Of a stretch of DNA of 64,000 nt, positions 1-14,000 are shown in pieces. Position 1 is the first letter of the stretch; every line of letters starts with the position of its first letter. A program made the translations under genes and the position numbers. The DNA is from Tetrahymena thermophila SB210 (taxonomy: Eukaryota; Ciliophora; Oligohymenophorea; Hymenostomatida; Tetrahymenidae). The notes below the pieces were generated by a model, which was not told the origin of the DNA, made no database searches, and saw only the letters and a program-made list of their open reading frames with translations. The stretch covers positions 239,335 through 303,334 of the forward strand of contig NW_002476542.1 of NCBI RefSeq assembly GCF_000189635.1, written 5' to 3'.

Positions 1-727
1 TTATAACCATTTTAATAAGAGTAATTGATAGTAAGAAACATAGTTTATTAAAAATATTTTCTAATCTGAAAAATAAATTATTACATAAAAAAGAACAAAA
101 AATTGAAAAAAAACAAATAAATAAAGAATTAAAGAAAAAGATAAAAAGAATTCTGTTAAATTTTTAATCATTTAGCAAAGATAATAAATTGAGCATCAAT
201 CTTCTTTTATATAATCATCAAAAAAGTAATTTTTATTAACATTAGTATTTAATTTAATTATTAACATACTTAATTTTTAACCAATAAGTAGACCTAAAAG
301 AAAACTCAAACGTGTAAATGCTTAATCTATTCTCATAGCTTGATAAATAAGACAAAGTACGATATAATAGCTAAAGTTCTGATTTGCAATCTTTTTCAAC
401 TTTATAAAACCAAATATGGGAGACATAAAATTAAAATTTAATAATTTCTGAAAGTAAAATATATAAAAAATTTATTTACTTATTTTTAGACTATTTATAA
501 TAATTTTTTAAATAAATATAAAAAAAACAGAAAAATTGAGAAAAATAGAAACTAAATTTATGTAATTCACCAATAAAATTGATAAACCATAAATAAATTT
601 AAATAAAAGAATAAATACTTAAAATCCATTTCATGAAAAATCTAAAATAAAGTAGTTAGATGATGAATAATAAGTGAATTAAGATTTTTAAATAACAGAG
701 CGAAGTATAGAAAAAAGTTATTTATGA
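1..727 (+). CDS. Giant membrane protein copy A, 3' end only (partial at left edge)
   Basis: Only the last part of the gene is inside the window: the end of the final membrane segment and the cytoplasmic tail. Over the first 170 bases it is almost identical to copy B at 13,849-14,018 (about three mismatches by eye). Coding blocks are <1-225, 289-453 and 549-727, stopping at TGA 725-727; introns are 226-288 and 454-548, and phases join cleanly. The tail is rich in Gln, Lys and Asn, with TAA/TAG read as Gln. The last intron uses different donor and acceptor sites from copy B, yet the frame is restored. The family plan seen in copies B-D implies a propeller/beta-helix/multi-pass membrane protein, most of it lying left of this window. 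Function unknown. Confidence 0.82.
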
Positions 728-1117
728 ATATACAGAAGAAAAAAAAATATAGATATTACCAAATTTAATTTTATATTAAAAATATACTAATTAAAATTGA
801 TTATAATTCAATTTTTTTGATTCATAGCATATAATATATTTTGAACTATAAAAGGTTATATGTATTTATAATATTTATAGTATTTGTAATATGGATAGTA
901 CTTATTTCGTTTTATCTAAAAGACCTTAGTTTAGCTTTTATTAGTTATTGTATCTGTGATTTTTGTATTTGGTATTTTTCTTGTCATTTATAAAATAATA
1001 TTTATTAAATTTACTTAAAAAAGTTAAAAAGCGAAAAAATTTATTTTTTTTGAATATATATTAAATCATAGTCATCATTTACAAACGGAATAATAGTAGG
1101 AAGTCCATATTTTTTTT
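728..1117. other. 3' flank of copy A, shared with two other copies
   Basis: No complete gene is seen. About 260 bases after the stop (to about 990-1,010) match the flanks at 2,728-2,990 and 14,570-14,835, so the flank was duplicated with the gene. Similarity to the flank of B breaks near 1,010 (14,860 in the B copy). One frame of this flank would encode a hydrophobic stretch (LLLVIVSVIFVFG in the B copy) and could be a decayed signal-peptide exon of a lost neighbour; that is a guess. Confidence 0.6.
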
Positions 1118-2727
1118 ATAAAATTCTTAAAATTCTTATATAAGCTTGAGTATAAATAAGTGTAATTTTACTGATATTTACTCACTATATCCATTATCAA
1201 GTGTTGTTTCAATTAAATAATTTATTGTTTTTAAAAAAATTAAATAAAAATGTTTAATTTAAAGGAATCAAGCAACATAAGGTCAGTTAGGATATAATTT
1301 CACTATAAACAATGCTTTATTAACAAATATTTTAAGAAACCAAGATTCTATTTTTTTTAATGCAAATGATGCTTATATCAGTATTTAAAATTTAACATCT
1401 TTCAATAATATGTAGAATTATGATTATCCTATTCAATTTTCAAAAATACTTGCTCCAGATAATTTATAAGCATGCACATTTATTAATTCTGAAAATTCAA
1501 ACATTACAATAAATAATACAAATTTTTATAATTTAATTTCTTTGAAGGAATCGACTCTACCTCTTTTAATTAAATCGATAAATTCAACTATTTTAGTAAA
1601 AAAAATTAAATGTAACTAAATGTTAGTTTTTGCCAAGTTTAATAGATATAACTTAGAGCAAATTAGAGATTAGTCAAAACAGGTTCAATAATATGTTTTA
1701 AATAAAACCTCAAAAGATTCTTCAAAATAATGCTTTAACTTAACAAATTAAAAATAACTCATTGATTTAATTAAACAGATCTAGTGTTTTGATTAACGAT
1801 AATTCATTTTTTAGTGAAATTATTTGCTCTTAAAATTACTTTGGCTCTTGTTTATCTTTAGCTTACTCAAATTTTAATATATAGAACACATAATTCATAT
1901 AAAATAAAGTAATTTATTCTCAATAAAATCTAATATTTACATTATTATTTCATTAGGCAGTTAATGGAGGAGCAATAGCGATCTTAGGAAATAATCAAAT
2001 GACTAACTTTATTCAAAGTTCGAGCTTTTTTTAAAATACAGCAATAAAAAATGGTAGAGCAATTTTATTTGTAAACTGATTTTAATGATGTAATAATTAA
2101 TTGATATAAAAATTTTTTTTAAAAGGCTAAATTAAATAAAATACTAAATCAATTTTATTTTACTGATATTTCTATTAATTGAATTTATTAAAAATAAAAA
2201 ATTAATTTTTATAATGATCAACAAAGTAATTTTTACTAAATTTAGTATTTAATTTAATTACTAACAAACTTAATTTTTAATGAATAAGTAAACTTAAAAG
2301 AAAAGTCATACATGTAAATGCTTAATCTATTCTCATAAATTGATAAATAAGACAAAGTAGCATGTAATAACTAGTGTTCTAATTTGCAATCTTGTTCACC
2401 TTTATATAACAAAATATGGGAGACCTAAAGTTAAAATTTCATAATTTCTTAAAGCAAAAGAGGTATATATCTATTTATTTATTTTTAAACTATTTATAAC
2501 ATTTTTAAATAAATATAAAAAAAACTGTATAATTGGCAGAAACAGAAACTAAATTAATAATTCACCAATAAAATTGATAAACCATAAATAAATTTAAACA
2601 AAAGAATAAATACTTAAAATCCATTTCATAAAAGATCTAAAATATAGTAGTTAGATATTGAATAGTAAGTTAATTAAGATTTTTAAGTAACAGAGCTAAA
2701 TATAGATAATAATTATTTATGAATTTA
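1118..2727 (+). pseudogene. Chimeric pseudogene of the giant membrane protein family (beta-helix piece fused to tail)
   Basis: From 1,118 to about 2,205 the sequence follows copy B 10,160-11,568 (the end of the beta-helix region). It then jumps to the equivalent of about 14,063 and follows the C-terminal tail exons to a TGA near 2,727. The Cys-rich module and the whole membrane domain, about 2.5 kb, are missing. Frames are broken: the A-run near 1,598-1,605 has eight A against seven in copy B, and near 2,065 a one-base insertion leads to TGA (after AIKNG). It also lacks the 330-base foldback element found in the matching intron of B, so it preserves the empty site. I infer a dead copy made by internal deletion; no promoter or 5' exons are visible. 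Confidence 0.8.
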
Positions 2728-4145
2728 CAGAAAAAAATAAAATATTATTAATTTTTACCAAATTTAATTATATATTTAAAATGTACTAATTAAAATATAT
2801 TATAATTCTATTTTCTTAATTCGTTTACTGCTAAAGAGCATATAATATATTTCAAATTACAAATGGTTATATTTATGTATAATATTTATAGTATTTATAA
2901 TAAAGATAATATTAATTTCTTTTTATCTAAATTACTCTAGTTTAGCCTTATTAGTTATTGTATCTGTGATTTTTGTATTAGCACTCTGTTTCCTGTCATT
3001 TATAAAATAATAAAAGTTTTATAAAATTTTAATGTTCATAATAGGGAAACAAAAATAAATAGTATAGTTTTACTAAAACTAAAATTTGATAAATATATTT
3101 TTGTAAAAAAACTTTAGTATAATATTCAGTAATAAATATAATATAAAGAAGAAAATAATAAGGACCTAGAATAATCAAATCTATATAAATCTTATTAAAA
3201 CTGTTATTTATTTTTATTTTTTCTATTCAGCAATATTTTTTACTTCATCTTTAATATTCAAATAGCAACATTTTTCATAAAAAGACAAACTAAAAAAATA
3301 ATTTGGCAAAAGTTAAAAAGTAATCCTAATATTTTAAGTTATTTTATTTATGTTAATATATTTATTAAACTTTAAATCAAGACTATATTTATATAGTATT
3401 GTGATGTAATTAAATTATTAGAACAATCATAAGCCATGATACAGAAAGTACAATATATAACAGGATTGAAATTGTTTACTTATTTCTGTATGCATAAATT
3501 GAATAATTAGCATAAAAAATCAAAAAGGCTAAGATAGTGAGTTAGCTCAAAATATTTGATGTTTTTTGTTTTATGATAGTATTTTAATTCATAATAAGGT
3601 ATTTATTAAGATAAACTCAATTTTATTTAATTTTTTATCAAATTTATCTCAAATAAGAAACTGAAATAATAAAAAAAATCTAAAGACTACATGATGCTAA
3701 ACGAAATTCTCTTTACACATAAAGAACATGATATATTTGAACTATTAACTAAAATTTTTATATTTACCTTAATAAAATATTAATTTATATAAAGTTTTTG
3801 TTTTTAAATTGAATTAGTAATTAGAAATATACCTATTATAATATTTGTTAACTAAAGTCAATGGTTGTTTACATAACACCAAATAATTTATTTTAATATA
3901 CTGAAACTAATGTTAATACAAACATATTATAATAAGTAAAATTATAATTTTTTATGCTTTTAATATTACTAATATTCACAGCAAAAGCTCAATACTAAGT
4001 AACGAGCTATATAATTTTAAAAATAACCAATCTTTTTAAAAAAAGCAGAATGCCATTTAAAAATCTAGTCATTTCCAAACCACTAGATAAATAAATAATA
4101 TTTAATAATTTATATTTATTTTTAATTAAATCAATGATATAAAAA
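2728..4145. other. Intergenic: duplicated flank, then unassigned A+T-rich DNA
   Basis: The first 260 bases repeat the 3' flank seen after copies A and B. From about 3,000 to 4,145 no exon, repeat or RNA gene could be supported; sequence is A+T-rich with no conserved protein frame that I recognise. Confidence 0.5.
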
Positions 4146-4690
4146 GCTAAGTGTATTGCGATAAAGTATAAAAAATTAAGGCAATATCACTAATTCAATC
4201 AAGAGTAAATTAATAATCAATTGTATAGACTTTAAAAATTGTTTGCATAATAGCTGATTATGCAGTTTTATAATAGTGTATATTTAAATAAATAATTAAA
4301 TTCTAATTGTTCGTCAAAATCAGCTAATCGCATCTAATGTTAATACTTTAAAGATAATAAAATTACTATTATTTAGATCTTCAACAGGTGTAAGCTTTAC
4401 TTTATGCACAGAAGTAACTATTTTAACAACTCGAGCTTGTAAACCTACTTAATTGATGTTATTTATATTAAAGAGAAATATCTTGGAGATAATTGTGGCT
4501 ATAATTATAATGTTGTTAATTTACTTGCTTATCAAGAAATATTTTTATTAAAAAATGAGTTAGTTTTTGTAGTAAATAAAAGATTAACTTTGATTTCAAG
4601 TTTGATCTTTAAATTTAGCAAAATACTAACTTGAATTTCATAATTATATCCCTGAATCATATATATTATATTAATTGAAAAACAAGTATA
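4146..4690 (+). pseudogene. Decayed N-terminal (propeller) fragment of the family
   Basis: This stretch aligns by eye with copy B 5,340-5,890, covering the end of exon 2, the second intron and exon 3. Shared blocks include the intron-exon border before GCTGATTAT, the segment TCTAATTGTT, and the ATCAACAGGTGTAAGC region. Two one-base deletions relative to B are visible (after TATAA near 4,275, and near the TGTAAACCTAC segment at about 4,440), so no protein can be read through. No signal-peptide exon was recognised upstream and homology is lost after about 4,690. It is most simply a truncated, frameshifted duplicate lying just before intact copy B. Confidence 0.7.
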
Positions 4691-4783
4691 AGTAATTAAT
4701 TATTGATTGTCATAAATTATATTTACTGTAACATATTAATTATAAAATTTTGTAAAAATTCGTTGCTGGAGCTGTATATTAAA

Positions 4784-4838
4784 TTAACACGTTATTATTA
4801 TATTATCTTGATAAGAAAAAACAAAACTATATGTCTAG
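4784..4838 (-). repeat. Inverted 55-base copy of a propeller exon segment (arm 1)
   Basis: The reverse complement matches 6,388-6,442 inside copy B; the shared core is ATCTTGATAAGAAAAAAC. In B this codes for part of the propeller around YSLVFSYQDN. The homology is short and ends abruptly on both sides, suggesting a small inverted insertion of family sequence next to the N-terminal relic. Confidence 0.6.
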
Positions 4839-5076
4839 CCTAATTTTGATTTTAAGTTACTCTGTGGGGAAAATTTACAGGGTCATCAAAATACTGAAAT
4901 CTAAAATTTTTAATAATTTTTATCTTCTTTAATTACTTTAGTCTTATGGTTTTCTAAATATTAAAGCTAACAAACAAACATATTTTTTATTAAAAAAATT
5001 ATTAGTTAACAAAATTAGATAAAACAAGTAGAGTTTTTTAAGAGATTGAGAAGGAGAGACAAAAAAAAATAAAAGA

Positions 5077-8000
5077 ATGAATTTCAAAGCATCATTTTTA
5101 TAACTAATTTATCTTCTATTACATTATGTCTTATCAGGGTAGACATCCTAGTGTCCAAAATTTTCTATTCAACACAGTAACTTAATAAATATTAAATATA
5201 TATAATATCATTTCTTTTATTTAAGTGGCTCGCTTCTACGATAATCAATAGATATAAAGTTATCTAAAAATTCCAAAAACAAATATTATCTTAATCACTA
5301 CTCTTTCTAGTAATAAATATGGAGCAAATGACATATCTAATGTAGTGTATTACGATGACATTTCGAAAAATGAAGACAACATCATTAATGCAATCAAGCG
5401 TAAATTATCCATAAATTTTATTGACTTTAAAAATTTTTTTACAAAATAGCTGATTATACAATTGTATAAATGGAGTATATTTAGAAAAATAATTAAATTC
5501 TAATTGTTAGTCCAAATCAGCTAATAGCAGCAAATGTTTATACATTAGAGATAGTAAAGTTCCTCATATTTAGAAATCCAACAGGTGTAAGCCTTATTTA
5601 AGGCACTGACTTAGCTATTTTAACCACTAGAGCTTGTATATTCTACATAATTGATGTTGTTTAGTTTAAACAGATATATTCTGAAGATGCTTGCTACTAT
5701 AACTATAATGTTAATAGTTTTCTTAGATATCCAAGAACATAAATCCTTAATAATGGGAAAATTTTTATAACAATAAAAGATGATTTTGGATTTCAAGCTT
5801 GGTCTTTAAATTTAACAACATACTAACTTCAATATCATAATTATCTCCCAAAACCATGTATACTATATTTTAATAATATTTAAATTTTTTAAATTCTAAA
5901 TTTATAAATAGTTACATACACATGGTATTCAGATATAGACTTCTATTATGATTGGAATTTGATATTTTTAGTTGGCGATTATTACTTACTTAGCATTTTA
6001 TAAATTGGAGATTTAAGTTTGAATTAATTTACTGTATTAAAATAAATGAGTAGAAATGATTTATTTTAATTGAATATTATTGATATAATTATTTTCTTAA
6101 AAAATAGATTTGATGGATTGGGGCAATAATTTTTGGAATGTTAAATTTATTTAATTTACTGAATAATCTAAATAGAATTTTAGCTTATTTATGAGTGACC
6201 CTAACTCCTTATTCAGACTTGATTTTACCATTATAGGGAATTAGTTAACATAATCAATAGATTCTCTTACTTTTGTATTTGCTACTTAGGATTTTCCTGT
6301 ACGTTTTTAAGGAACTTAGTACACTAAATGGTATTACCTTTAAGAAAACAAATAGTTATTGATACCTATGGATAATAATTTTTCATACTAGACATATAGT
6401 TTAGTTTTTTCTTATCAAGATAATAAAACTATAAGGCGTTAATGTAATATTTATTAAATAATTTCATACTTTAAACAAGGTTTTTAATTAAATTATCTTC
6501 TATTTTGGGGAGGGGAAAATACCAATAATTGTTATTAATGAAGGAGTCGTCTTTCAATTTATTTAGTTAAGATTAATAGTAATTTAAAACTAATATTTTA
6601 CTACTTCCCCTCTCTTAATATTTTAAATTTTTTTTTAATTTTTAAAACTTAATAATTGTGATCTTATATATTAAATAATATTTAACTCATTTTTACTTTA
6701 AGAAATAAATTAATTTTTAAAAAAAAAGTTTACTATGCTAATGGATGGATAAAAATATTTCCAGTTAATCAAAATAACATAAATTATTTTGTCTCAGTTT
6801 GTTAATGTTAAATTAAAGTTATATAAAATACAATTGATGGTGATGTTATATGGTATACAAGTTTTCCTGAAGGCAACATATTTGGAAAAGAAAACTATTT
6901 TATTTAAGTTCAAAATTACCCTAAAGGTTTTTTTGGATTGATGGATACTGAATCAATAAGCTATTTTGAGATATTTTCAAATCAAAATATTTAAGTAAGT
7001 AAATTTATTCAGTCTCAAAGATAAATTAAAATAATTATATTTTAAGAGTTTTAAATTAAGTTAAATTAATGTTACTTTGGCGAGAATGAGTTATGTATTG
7101 ACTTCGTTTATGGATTAAGAAAACATTCTTTGGTTTATTACAGGTTTACCTTATAAAGACAATAATGAAAATTTTTTATTCTGGATGATTGATTTTAAAA
7201 TTTAAAAGGCAAAAACTTTGTTTTCAGATAATTTAGATGACAATTTGAATAAAACTTGTTACGCTTTATATTCAGAAAAAAATCATTCTCTTGTAGGATT
7301 AGATGTATTAGGAAATGTATATGTATGGGATTCACTAAATTAATATAAATTTAAATATAAAAAGACAATAAGTAAATAATTTATTTTTTATTAACTTATT
7401 AACTTAATTAAAAATAAGCTAAATACTAATGTTATAAATCGGTAATGGGTCAATTATATAATGATGGCAACAATATTTATTTAATTGTACTGTGTGATGA
7501 TCATAAGGTAATTAGTTTTAATATAGATACAGAAGATACTTAACTACTAATTCAAATGTCTTCTGATTCACTTCATATTAATTGTTTTGAAGATATTTAA
7601 TTGATTGGTATTGGAGAAAGCAATACAGGAAGTGTATTTTTATTTAGATATAATTAAAATAGCAAGAATTTTGAGTCTTTTTTTAAAATATAAACCATTA
7701 AATATAATGATAAAACAATAAATTTAAGTTATTTAGCTGATTCTCAATAGCTCTTTATCTAATACTACTACAGTAACAACTTTTTACCAATAGGAATGTG
7801 CTTAGAAAATGTTTAAAATTGTTTGAATTGTTAGATGGATTTTTATTTTAAAACAACTGAAACTTAACAATAAGATTATTTATTTGGGCTAGGAACAAGT
7901 GAATCTCCATTTTTAAGTTCATAAAATTTGATAACAACCTTTTTACTGGTAAATTAATTTATTAAAATAAATAATAATTAGAATTTTAAGTTTGAAATTC

Positions 8001-11000
8001 AAAACCTTATACTTGACAAAAAGATACTTTAAAGAATTTTTATCAAGGGTATATAAAACACATTTTATTTATTAAATTTTCTATAATTTAATTAAATTAA
8101 TAAATAATTCATATTAAAAGATTAAAATTTATAATCAATCCTTAGAATAAATATTTATTTTTTACTAAAAATAACCAATATTTTTTTTCTTTAATTGACT
8201 TTTGATAAATTGAGTTTAACAAAGTTTGACCTTAAAAAAATTAACCATTAAAAAGGTATAATGATAAAGAGCAAATTATTTTATTTCCATATTAAAATTC
8301 ATAAAATATGAATAAAATTTTATAAAAAAATAATCAGGCATAGCAATATAATCAATTAATAGATGGGATTTAGAAGATTAACATCAATATTTATATTCAC
8401 ACAGAAAATTCTTTGAAATTATTTCAAGAATTGTTAGATATTTAATTTAGTAATGTAATATAATTAATGATAAGAAGTGCAGATCCTTTAAAATAATCTT
8501 AAATAAATATTACAAATAGCCTTTAATTTAATTAATTTAATTCTTTATATTTATAAAATATAATATTCTATTTTAAATATTTGGATAACTAAATTTATTA
8601 GTGTGGATTATAAATAAATAATATAATTGGAATTGTAAATATTGATAATATCGACTATTAGTCTTCGAATGCTACATATTCCTAAAATTGCTATTCTCTT
8701 CAAATAAGTAATTCCTCTGTAACTTTGTAAAATCTAAATATATCAAATAAAGATTTTTCTTAATTTTAAGATATAATTTAAGTTAGTGATTCAAAGCAGG
8801 TAAATCATAATATTAGTAATTAAAAAATAAACTAAATATTTTTTTAAAATAATTAAAAAGCTTGTGTTAGATAATTTCATTCTTGAAAATTCAATTTTAA
8901 ACAGTTAGTTTAGCATTGTAAAGTAGTTAAGTGAAACTAGTATAACAATCAAATAGATGATTATTCAAAACAATATCTGTGATATAAAATAAAATGCAAA
9001 TTCGCAGTATGTAGGCTAACTCTTTCAAGCAGGTTAATTTAATGTCAGTAACATGCAAATCATAGGAAATCAATTTTGTAATTCAAAAATATTTTCAACT
9101 ATTAGCACTATAAATCAGAAAAACTATAATATTTTGTTTGATAATATTATCATACAATATAACAAATTTTACACAATAACTTCACATCTATTTTATAACG
9201 CAATATATACCTTTAATCCATTACCATAGCATTCTCTATAATTAAGTAATATTTACACATCAGATAATTAGTATCTTCCAAATATTTAAAATGAATATAC
9301 AAATAATTTAAGCATAACTTCATTAATATTATTAGACAAAATAGCAAATATAACTGCCAAAAATATATCATCTAAAAATTAAGACTAAATCACTTTTTTA
9401 AGAGCTTCATAATCATAGGTTAGTAAATTATACAACATATCATGTCTTAATGATTAAAATTTTTATTAAAATTCAAAAAAAACTTAATAAATGTATGCAG
9501 GTTGTTTATATTTTATTGAAGTTAATTAAATTAACCTGAATTTATTTAATTCTAGTTATATTAATGCTGTTGATAATTCTGTCATAATTATCTAAAATAT
9601 CAATTACAAAAACAATTTGATTGACTTAAATAATATTGAAATATTTAGTTCTTCATTCAAATAAACATTACCAAATTCTTATTCGAACCCATTGTTCATT
9701 GCTTGTGATTAAGTCTCTAATATTTAAATATTAAATTCTAATTTTTATGACAATACTCTCAATGGTTTCGTCAATTCTTTAACTTAGTCAACAACAGCTA
9801 TTTAGATAATTAATTCTCAAGGAGATATGCTTATTTAAGACACATAGTTTAGCAATTCTAAGTCAGATTCTCACTATAATTTTGCATTTATATAGTGCAA
9901 CAACACTTATATAAATAGATGCTCATTTACAAATTCTTCTTATGATTTATAGGATAACACAGCATTATTCATACAATAAGGAGGATGTCTAAGAATAAAA
10001 TCAAATACATTTCAATTGTATAATTCTATATTCTCTTAATCAACTGCTAGTATTGCTTCTTTTGTTTACCTAGAACCACTAAGTAACTAAATGGATAATA
10101 TATTCTTAAATACTTCATTTTCTTAAGGTTACTCTAGCTTAGATGGAGGAGCTGTATACATAAATTCTTAGAATTCTTATATAAGCTTGAGTATAAATAA
10201 ATGTAATTTTACTGATATTTACTCACTTTATCCATCATCAAGTGTAGTTTCAATTAAGTAATTTATTATTTAAAAAAAAATTAAATAAAAATATTTAATT
10301 TAAAGGAATCAAGCAACATAAGGTCAGTTAGGAAGACTCTATAATTTCACTTTAAACAATGCTTTATTAACAAATATTTTAGGAAACACAGATTCTATTT
10401 TTTTTAATGCAAATGATGCTGATATCATTATTTAAAATTTAACATCTTTCAATAATATGTAAAATTATGATTATCCTATTCAATTTTCAAAAATACTTGC
10501 TCCAGATAATATATAAGCATGCACATTTATTAATTCTGAAAATTCAAACATTAAAATAAATAATACAAATTTTTATGATTTGATTTCTTCCTAGGAATCG
10601 TCTCTACCTCTTTTAATTAAATCGATAAATTCAACTATCTTAGTAAAAAAATTAAATGCAACGAAATGTTAATTTTAACCAAGTCTAATAGATATCACAT
10701 AAAGTAAATTAGAGATTAGTCAAAGCAGGTTCAATAATATGTTTTAAATAAAACCTCAAAGGATTCTTGAAAATAATGCTTTAACTTAATAAATTAAAAA
10801 TAATTCTTTGATTTAATTAAACAGATCTAGTGTTTTGATAAATGATAACTCATTTTTTAGTGAAATTATTTGCACTTAGAATTGCTATGGCTCTTGTTTA
10901 TCTTTAGTTTACTCAAATTTTGGTATATAAAACACCTATTTCAAATAAAATAAAGTAATTTTTTCTCAATAAAATTAGTTATGATTAACTTGCATTTTAT

Positions 11001-14000
11001 TTACACCATTATTTCTTAATTTCCTTTATTTTACACAAACCATCTTTTTTACTCTTTTTACACCATACCCTAACTATACTCTATTTACATCAACCTCAAA
11101 TTATATTTCTTTTACGCCAACACTTATTATATTATATTTACATCAACCCTTAATTGTATGGGTATAGTGTAAAAGAAATAAAATTTGAGGTTGATGTAAA
11201 TGGAGTATAATTACGTTACGGTGTAAATATAGTACAAATGAGGGTTCGTGTAAAATATATTATATTTGACTATGGTATAAATAAATAGCAAGTTAATCTT
11301 AATTATTTACATTTTATTTCATTAGGCAGTTAATGGAGGAGCAATAGCGATCTTAGGAAATAATCAAATGACTAATTTAATTCAAAGTTCGAGCTTTTTT
11401 TAAAATACAGCAATAAAAAATGGAGGTTCAATTTATTTGTAAACTGATATAAATGATGTAATAATTTTATTTAATATAAATTATTTTTTAAAAAGCTTAA
11501 ATTAAATATGATACTTAATCAATTTTTATTTTACTGATATTTTAATTTTATTTAAAATTAATTTTTATCCATTTAATTTATTTTTATTTTAGATTTTCAA
11601 AATGTAAATTGTTGAATCTTAATTTCGAGAAAACTCAGTTGAGTAAGGTAATGGAGGTGCTTTTTATATATTGGCATAAACTGTTAACTCAAGTTAATAA
11701 TAGATAATGATTTAAAATACTGAAATTAGTAATAACAAGGCTATAATAGGTGGTGGAATTTATAATTAAGGAGTAAACCCTAAAATAGAAAAAAGTTTGA
11801 TTTCATTTAATTAGGCTTTGTATTATGGAAATGATTAATTTTCTTATCCAACATAACTTTATAATGTCAACTATCAAAGTTTTTAATATTAACATTAAAA
11901 TTAGAATTAAATTATATTTAACAATTTTAAAAGTGGTGATAAATTTCCTAAATTTATCTTTGAGCTAAGAGATAATAGCAGTAAACCTGTAATATATACT
12001 GAAGGATAGCAAATTAAAGCTCAAATAAGAATAAGTACAAAGACAGTAAATTCTTCTCAATATTATTTTAGAGGAAATACTATCTAATAAATTGATCCTA
12101 TCAAAAATATTTTTATATTTGATGATCTAGATTTGATAGGTATTCCTAATTCCTAATTGATAATAGAATTTATTTCAGAATCAATAAAGATATTTAACAA
12201 TTAAACATAAACATTTGAAAATAATTATACATTTGAAGTGCATGTTAATTTTAGGAATTGTGTTTATGGAGAGATCATTAATTAGTATAACAATTATAAA
12301 GAATGTTAAACTTGTGAGGATGGTAAATATTCATTAGATTTTGAAGCATGTTATTCCTGTCCTTCTGGAGGATAATGCTAAAATGGATTAGTTAATCTCT
12401 AAAGTGGATTTTGGAGAAAAGAAGAGCATAGTTTATAAATATTATAATGCTATAATAGATTATAGAATTGTATAGGAACATCATTTGGAAATAATGTTTA
12501 CCATTAAGGAAATATAGGACCACTATGCGAAGAATGTGATGTAATTAATTAATTAATTAATTTGATAATATTTTTAAAAATATTTATTTATACAAAGATT
12601 CATGGAGAGTTTTGGTAGAAAAGCTATACAAGAAGTTCAAAGTTTTAGTGTGAGTTATGTGAAAGTATTAGATATGATTTTTGGAAACTGGCTCTTACTT
12701 TTCTTTGGATTACAATTTCTATATTTTTTACTGTTAAGAACGATGAGAGTTTTTTCTTAAAAAGAATATTGATAAACAACATTCGCAAAAAATCGAAAAA
12801 AATCCAATACGAAAGTTATAAAATTGATAATCTTAGTTAAAAGGATAGATCAAATAAGCTTTAAAACTCAAAATAAAAAATTTTATCTAAAAATTATATT
12901 AAGATTTTTACAAACTATGTTCAAATAGTTAGTACTACAGTCTCATTCAACTTAAACCTTGATTCATGTAATTTATTTATTATTTTTTTAAAATTATTTT
13001 TTTTAATTTTACCAAATAATAAATAGATTTTGTAGAAGTTTCTACATATTTAGGAACTCCAATAAAAACATCTATTGATTTTTTAGAATGTTTTCTTAAA
13101 GATAGTTAAATATAAATACCTTAAATTTACAAGAAGTTAATTTTTTCTTTAATTTCTCCTTTTATTATTTTAGCATTATTTGCTTTTATCCTGAAATTTA
13201 ACTAAAAATTTGTAGATAAATCAATCAAATTTAAAATACACTAACTCTATACAGGATCAATATTCTTATTTTTGTATCTTTAACCAGATTTAGTTTCTTA
13301 AATGATAAGTCTGCTTTCATGTAGATAAATTGGGGACACCTCTTACATACTAAGTAATATCAATTATGAATGCTATACATACAGCTATAAATATTATAGC
13401 TTGAGCTTAATAGTTCCTTTCTTAATTATATGGGTTATAATAATTCCTTTTGCTCTATTAGTTTACATTAAAAAGAATAAAAAAAACTTAGATAGTTTAT
13501 TTATAAATATGAAATTTGGCTTCTTGTACAGAGAGTACAAAAGCAATGTTTATTATTGGGAGTTCATAAAAATAGCATAAAAAATATCAATAATACTTGT
13601 ACTTAACCTTTATTATCAGAATTAGATTGTAAAAGGCTGTATTATAACATTGATTATAACAGGTTATGGATTATATGCAAATAAATTATAACCTTACTTA
13701 GAAGATAACTACAATTAGTTAGATAGCTTATCCACAAAGGTATGCGCTTTAACAGTATTTCTTTGTGTTTTTATAAGCGGAAATGATTACAATTATTTAT
13801 TGATTATTTCTTTAATCATAATCTTAATAATTAATATTTATTTTGTTATAACCATTTTAATAAGAGTAATTGATAGTAAGAAACATAGTTTATTAAAAAT
13901 ATTTTCTTATCTGAAAAATAAATTATTACATAAAAAAGAACAAAAAATTGAAAAAAAACAAATAAATAAAGAATTAAAGAAAAAGATAAGAAGAATTCTG

